64,000 nt of DNA from Daphnia pulex (taxonomy: Eukaryota > Arthropoda > Branchiopoda > Diplostraca > Daphniidae). Positions 57,955 through 64,000 of this stretch are shown in pieces (position 1 is the stretch's first letter; each line of letters begins with the position of its first letter). Below the pieces are notes generated by a model. It saw nothing but the letters and a program-made list of their open reading frames with translations, ran no database searches and had not been told where the DNA came from. The DNA lies in the NCBI RefSeq assembly GCF_021134715.1, contig NC_060028.1, positions 8,469,482 to 8,533,481 of the forward strand, given 5' to 3'. The position numbers were made by a program, and so were the translations under genes.

Positions 57955-60900
57955 TCAAGCAAGTCCAAGGTGACCAAGCTAGAGGAAATAAAAACAGAAT
58001 TAAGTTTAATCCATATCTCGGTTGGTTACAATGATTCAGTTTTCGATCGGCACGCCCACACACATTCTCAAAGCTATTAACCAAACGAGCGTAAGCCACA
58101 CAATTTTCAACCACCCTTAAATGAAATGATTTGCAAATCCAACCCAAAGAGAGACTTTGACAGATCTTACGCAAGTTCTTGGAAAGTAGAATAGAAGTAG
58201 GAAACTGTGGTGGAAGTAGTGGAAGAATAAAATAGTTAGTATCGAACCTACACAGGAATGATGAGGGAAAAATAAAAAGTTTTACAAACATCTGACCAAC
58301 TTACCAGGCTTTGACGTTGTTCCTCTTTCTCTGCAATCCTCCTAGTCTGCTCCGGAGTGAACTTAACAATAGCAGCTACAACTTTGGAAAGCGTCTACAA
58401 GTATAGAATAAGAAAAATTTTTAAGCATGTTACAAAAAAGTACTGATTATAATGAACACTAACGGCTGGCTGTCGCCCCATCATGTACTCGAACATGATA
58501 TTGCGCAAGTATTCCAATTCTGTTGCTTCCTCCAGTGAACCATGGAAATTATTCTCCACGCCATTACTGGCGCCGCTAACACCTGATCCTGTAGTTTTGC
58601 CCAACTCGATTACGCGCCTCAACTCTGTTGCTTCGACCCTGTATCGCAAATAGTTATAAACAAATATGAAGTTTCATGTTTTAGAAAACGTTTCTAATCA
58701 TAACTGACTGATGTTGATGACGGACGACTTCAAGTTCTTTCTGCAGATTGGCGATTTGCTGTTGGAGTAATTCTTTAGGATCATGCCCCTAAATTTTAAG
58801 AATACTTGAGTAAATTCATTCATTTTTTACTGCGCCATTAATATATGCAATACCTTTAATTCATTTTGGTTTAATTCTGCTTGCATAATGTTGTTAATCT
58901 TAGCTTCTACAGGTGCTTCTTTTGGTGGATTGGAAACTTCAATTTCTTTCGATGCATTCGCTTCCGCTGATTTCGTCGCAGAAAGCAACTTCCGCGTGTC
59001 GGCCAATTGGACTTTGAATCGTTTACACAAATTTTCCAATCGACTTTTCTCTTCAGCTAAAGTACTGAGCTCCCCATTTAAGGACTGTAAATATATATTT
59101 TAAAAAACGTATTAAATTGCCAATTCAGTGAAAAACGAAAGTATAGATTACCTTTATTTTATTTTCCATGAGCTCCAGAGCACCAGTTTCAATTTTCTTA
59201 GATTCCAGATCTTCCTTTAGCTTGTCATTTTCTGTTCTAAGGATTTCCTTTTCACTTTCATTTAGGGCTTGCTGGTCGACCAAAGATTGAAGTTTCATCT
59301 CGAGCTCATCAGCTCGAGCACTGGCAACGTCAAGTTCATTCTTTTTCTGAAGTAATTCTTGGTCCAGTAATTGGGTTGAAGATAAAGCGGCCAAAGAATT
59401 TTGGGAAACCTTTTGCATTTCAGTTGAATAGTTTGTTTCCATTTCTCGAATCGCATCTTCCTTTGCGGCAAGCTGAAGCCTCGATTGCTCCTCGGCCTTT
59501 TTCATGATGCTTAGCTTGTCGTTAAGATCTGCAACTGTGCTTTGCCATTCGGATTCCACTGAAGAAATTTGACTCTTGTATTGCTCTGCCAGCGTGTCTT
59601 TCTCAACCAACAACTGCTGACGTTGTCCCTCTGCCAAAGTTTGGATTTCCGACATTAGTTGACCATTGCGTGCCACTTCGCTCTGTAAATCAATGATGAC
59701 GCTTTCTTTGACGGCTAAGGAATGGTTCAGCAATTCTATTTGACGAGTCGATTCTGACGCAGTAATTTCCAAAGAAGACAGAGTCTCTTTAAATTCGGAA
59801 ATCTGCCTTTCGCTATCGTTAAGTGACTGCCTTATAGAATTTAGTTGAAGCTCGCTGTCTGCTAACTGTTGTTGACTTTCATTGACAAGATTTTGCTTTT
59901 GTTTTATTTCGTTTTCCATTTGAAGCACTTGTTCTTCCTTGGTTTGCAAAGTGCAATTCACCGTTTGTAATTCATTTTGCGCAGTTTCCAACTGATTTGA
60001 AAGTTCATTGGTCTTCTCTTCCCATTCAGTAGACAACACATTAGTTTGTAAGAGTTTGGCTTTCAATTCGTCCAATTCCGACTGAGCTGACTTCAACGAA
60101 TCGGATAAGTCTCGATTGTTTTGTTTCAATTCAGAATCTTGAATGTTTAAGTTTAAACTAATCTGTTGAAGTTCTTCTTGCAATTCATCAATACGTTTCT
60201 CTTTCGAATCCAGCGTCTTCCTTAGCGTTTCAAGCTCTGTATCATTCGCAGTTAAACGCTTTTCATTCTCATCCACAATCAACTTCAATGAAGATTCTTC
60301 GAATACCCATTGGTTTTGCGCTTGTTCAAGCTGATGGACACGTTCTTCTTTGGCACTAATGGAACTTCTGAGCTCTTCTAGCTCGAAATTTGTTGCTTCC
60401 AATTTTGTGGATAATTCATGGGTTTTTAGATCCCATTCGGCATCTCTTGTCGTCACGTTGAACTTGGCTTGTTCAATTTCTCCCTGCAATTCTGTAATAC
60501 GCTGGTCTTTGACTTGGCAGATAGCCGATAAATCAGCTTGGGTAGCAGCTAACTGTTGAGCAATTTCTTCCTTAGCCCGCTCCAACTCTGAACGTTCTTC
60601 TATCATTTTGGAAACACTGTCTTCCTGATTTTTAAGCGACGATCTCAATGTGACTAATTCGGCTTCTGAAGAAGATATTTGTAAGTCTTTTTCCTCGATG
60701 ACATTTTTCAGTTGAGATTCAGAAGCAATGAATGTACTTTGAGCTTGTTCTAATTGAGCAACCTGTTCGTATTTTGCGTCTAGCGCCGATTTGACATTAG
60801 TCAATTCTTCCTGAACAGCTTGCGACTGTTTGTTCAACTCTTCAGTAATTTGTTGGAGTTCAGATTCTTTAGCGCTTGCGGAATCAATAGCTTTTTCAGC

Positions 60901-63900
60901 TTTAGCTTGCAATTCTAGGACCAATTTTTCCTTCTGATCCACAAAATCTTTTAATTCGGCAATTTCCAGCTTCATTGCGTCAAGTAATTCCAATTCTTTC
61001 TTGTATTGATTTATAGTGACGGTTGAGTCTTCTAATTGAAATTTTAACTTTTCGCATTCTTTTTCACTCTCTTCTAGCTGTTCTTTAAGTCGAGAAACTT
61101 GAACGCTATCGCATACTGAAGAATTTTTTAGAGCATCTCTTTCTTCTTCCAGTTGACGCATACGGGAGGTCATGGAGGCAATTTCTTCTTTGGCTTTGTC
61201 AAGTTCAAGATTCAATGGCTCCAGTAGTTTAGTTTTCTCAACTGCTTGTTCTAATTGAGCAATCTGTTCGTCTTTTTTTTCTAGTGCCAATTTAACGATA
61301 GTCAATTCTGCCTGAACAGTTTGCGAGCGTTCATTCAACTTTTCAGTAATTTGTTGGTATTCAGATTCTTTAGCGTTTGCGGAATCAACGGCTTTTTCTG
61401 CTTTATCTTGTAATTCAAAGACCAATTTTTCCTTCTGGTCCATAGAATCTTTTAATTCGGCGATTTCCAGCTTCATTGCGTCTAATAATTCCAATTGTTT
61501 CTTGTTTTCATTTATGGCAGCGGTCGAGTCTTCTATTTGAAGTTTTAACTTTTCGCACTCTTTTTCACTCTCTTGTAGTTGTATTGAAGAATTTTTGAAA
61601 ACATCTCTCTCTTCTTCCAATTGACGCATTTGGGAAATCATGTAGGCAGCCTCATCTTTCATTTTTTGAAGTTCAAGATTTAATGGCTCCAGTAGTTTAG
61701 TCTGCTCAAGCGCCGAATTCAACTGCTCAGACACAGCATTCATGGAAGTAACTCGTTCTTGAAGGACATTTATTTGGCTAGATAGATCGCTGATGTTGAG
61801 CTCTTTGCTTTTTAAAAGCTCTTGAAATTCCTGAAGCGTTGCGCTGTGTTGTGACGTTTCAGAATCTTTGTCACGCAAGAGGGTGCGAAGCTGTTGTATT
61901 TGATTCTTGGCAGAAGATTCCATATCTTCATTTGCTGCTTGAAGAAGTTCTTCGTGTTGTAACTGATATTTCTCCAATTCCATCCTAAACGCACACAAAC
62001 GGAACTTGAGGTTAATTTTACCACTACCTGTCAATAACAAAAATCTTACGTGTGCTGTTGTTTAAGACCTAAAACGGCAGTGTCGATCGCATTTTGATGA
62101 CGTTCTTCAATTTCTTCGACAAGTTTTTTATTCTGCAAACTCACAGACTGGATTTCCTCTAAATGTCTCTCTCTGTTTTCCTCGATTTGTTGAACCCAAG
62201 ATCGTCGCTCTTCCAGGCTTTCTTCTCGGGCCTTCTCAGCAATTTTTTCTTTGTTTTCTATCTCACTCTTTAGATTTGAAATTTCTTCCTGTTTAAACAT
62301 TTATAAAAATATATAGTAAAATTCAAACCATTTCTTTAAAAATCATTATGAACCTGCAGTCCTTGTTGGTTGTTCTTTTCTCGAGAAATTAGCGAAGCAC
62401 AATGCAACTCTTTTTCTTCCAGAGCCAAAGTTTTTTCCTCTTGCATCTCGGCCAATCGCGAACGATAATGCTCCTCTGTCTGACGTAGCACCCTCGCGTG
62501 GTTTTCTGCCTCTTCACTTAATCTGATAAAGCATACTTAGCGATGAACAAAAAACTCCTGTAATTAACTTTTAACCTAATATACTTTTTCTGTAAAACAG
62601 CTTCCCAATGAGCGTCTCTCTCCTTTTTCGAATCTTCCAGACGATGGCCCATGTCCTCGTCCATTAGTTTGAGTGCCTCAGTTTTTCCACGCGAAAGTTC
62701 CTATTAACGCAACAAAAAAGTTTTGAATCTCTGAATTCTTTCTCTTTCTTTTTACAGTTCAGAATTTACCTTGAGAAGCTTTTGTTTTTCCACTTCAAGA
62801 ACTGCTTCCGCGTCTTGTAGCTGCTTTGACGTCTGTTCTTTGATTTTATCCATTTCTGTCTCCAACAGAGTCACTGTATTGTTAATAAAATGAACCTTAA
62901 CAAATGCGTTTTTCAAGCCAACAATGAAGTAATCAACCTTTGTTATTAAGTTGCTCGCGCTCATTACGGAGCCGAACCATTTCCTCCTCTTGTTTGACAA
63001 GTTCAGCATGAACTTTCTGCTTAGTTTCAGCAGATGCCAAAGCAGCTTCTTGTTCTTGACGTCGTAGAGTTTCAATTTCTGTTCGGGCCATATTTAAGCT
63101 TTCTGTAAGTTGAGCTAATTGATCTCGATGCATTTTCTGTAAAACATTACAACATTGATTACTAAAAAATCTGGAATAACGTAATCGTTCTCATTACCTG
63201 AACGCTGTCGATTTCTTCGTTCTTTTGGGTTTCTTTTTGTTTAAAGGTTTCATTCTCCGCCTGAAGCTCGCTGTTACGTTCGATGTGTGATTTAATATTT
63301 TCTTTACATTTCATAAGAAGTGATTCAAAACGCTGGAGTTTCTCTGAAAATATAACAAAGAACCATTCTAATGAAAAAAATATACACTTTACAAAACAAA
63401 AGAAAATTACCTTTCAATAGTTGAACTTCATTGTCTGTAGCTTCTCCCTTCACATCTTTGTCGGTCTCATCAAACGATTTACTGCTGGCAGTCTCGGAAT
63501 TGTTTAAGTCTACTAATGGTCCCTCGGAGATGGAAGGCGAAGGGGAAGCCAATAATTTGACCTGGGCGGTAAGAAAGTAAGAGATATTGCGAAATTTGGA
63601 CAATTTTGATATTACTTTTGTTTGCAGGACGGCTATTAAATTGTCTTTTTCTTCTAAATCCGACCTCAAAATTTCTTCCAAATGGGCTTTGGCTTGTTGC
63701 TCCAGAACACATTGTTCTTTGAGTTCCGATATCCTTCGCAGACTTCGATCTTGGGTCTCAGTTAGTACGTGCTACATGGAAGGGCAATAAGCAATCAATA
63801 AGAATTGGTGTTTTGGAAACCAAACAATATTCCCACCTTGACTTTTTCTCTGTCGCGCTCTAGTTCTTTATAATGTCGTGCCAAATCAGAGTAACGTCCT

Positions 63901-64000
63901 TTATATTTATGATAGCGCACCCTCATTTTCTGGTAGGCATTATAAACGTGCTCTTTGGATATTCGATCAACAGCATGCGTACCACTCTGGCTGGCGGAAT
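57955..64000 (-). CDS. Golgin245: Golgin-245/GOLGA4-type GRIP-domain golgin (N-terminus beyond window)
   Basis: Peripheral trans-Golgi tether; the GRIP domain binds Arl1-GTP and the coiled coil captures carriers. Exons: 63837-64000 (partial), 63616-63771, 63411-63561, 63198-63343, 62938-63136, 62770-62873, 62585-62700, 62354-62522, 62050-62288, 59152-61984, 58854-59084, 58709-58788, 58464-58638, 58305-58394, 57955-57978; every junction is in phase, 1624 residues visible. The leading segment (HVYNAYQKMRVRYHKYKGRY) resembles the conserved golgin-245 KYKxRY region. Most of the rest is heptad-repeat coiled coil rich in Glu, Leu, Gln and Ser. GRIP: EYLRNIMFEYMMGRQPA, then TLSKVVAAIVKFTPEQTRRI, with the Arl1-contacting Tyr, closer to golgin-245 than to golgin-97, GCC88 or GCC185. 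The last exon (LGHLGLA) is less certain. Confidence 0.93.
60750..61700 (-). repeat. Internal tandem duplication in the golgin coiled coil
   Basis: Two neighbouring copies of about 156 residues (468 bp offset) inside the large exon: both start with TKLLEPLNLEL, continue through MRQLEEERD, ESEKECEKLK, LELLDAMKLEIAELKD, QKEKLV-ELQ, KAEKA-DSA-AKES and end with AQLEQA. Confidence 0.9.

Noticed and set aside
1..64000. CRISPR arrays, bacterial operons, complete transposons
   Set aside because: No spaced direct repeats of CRISPR type, no transposase or reverse-transcriptase motifs, and genes are spliced; the only arrays are micro- and minisatellites.

Overview
The window looks like nuclear DNA from an arthropod, most likely a branchiopod crustacean such as Daphnia. 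This is inferred from compact spliced genes with many 50-120 bp GT-AG introns, a CCHamide-type neuropeptide receptor, a tyrosine-decarboxylase-like enzyme and very microsatellite-rich intergenic DNA. There is no sign of bacterial organisation. All gene models below were built by hand from splice signals, reading-frame phase and recalled family sequences; no search was run.

Layout. 1-14.6 kb is mostly non-coding, microsatellite-rich DNA holding two candidate coding exons on the minus strand (a putative N-myristoylated, Gln-rich leader at 1574-1938 and a possible signal-peptide exon at 10669-10827). 14.6-20.1 kb carries two minus-strand genes in tandem: Sfmbt (four MBT repeats, SLED, SAM; Polycomb-type repressor) and a C11orf54/PTD012 homologue. 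21.2-25.3 kb is a five-exon CCHamide (bombesin-like) receptor. 25.3-31.9 kb shows no gene I can support. 31.9-37.1 kb contains the most unusual locus: two tandem paralogues encoding very small membrane-anchored mucin-like proteins, one carrying a 35-copy Asp-Ala-Pro-Thr minisatellite. Weak minus-strand exon candidates lie between them.

38.7-46.0 kb is gene-dense: SSR3/TRAP-gamma (minus) head-to-head with an aldo-keto reductase (plus), two small-protein genes that converge, then a nine-exon group II PLP decarboxylase (minus; probably tyrosine decarboxylase, octopamine/tyramine synthesis). 46-51.1 kb is apparently intergenic. 51.1-57.6 kb holds a TMEM47/claudin-like four-span protein (minus) head-to-head with NDUFS1, the 75 kDa Fe-S subunit of complex I (plus). 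From 57.9 kb to the right edge runs the 3' two-thirds or more of a golgin-245/GOLGA4-type GRIP-domain golgin (minus), truncated by the window end.

The genes do not form a common pathway. Housekeeping genes (SSR3, NDUFS1, golgin-245, AKR) are interspersed with aminergic and peptidergic signalling genes (Tdc-like enzyme, CCHamide receptor) and chromatin regulation (Sfmbt). The novelty sits mainly in the mucin-like pair at 32-37 kb, the phospho-motif repeat tail of the decarboxylase, and several small uncharacterised exons.
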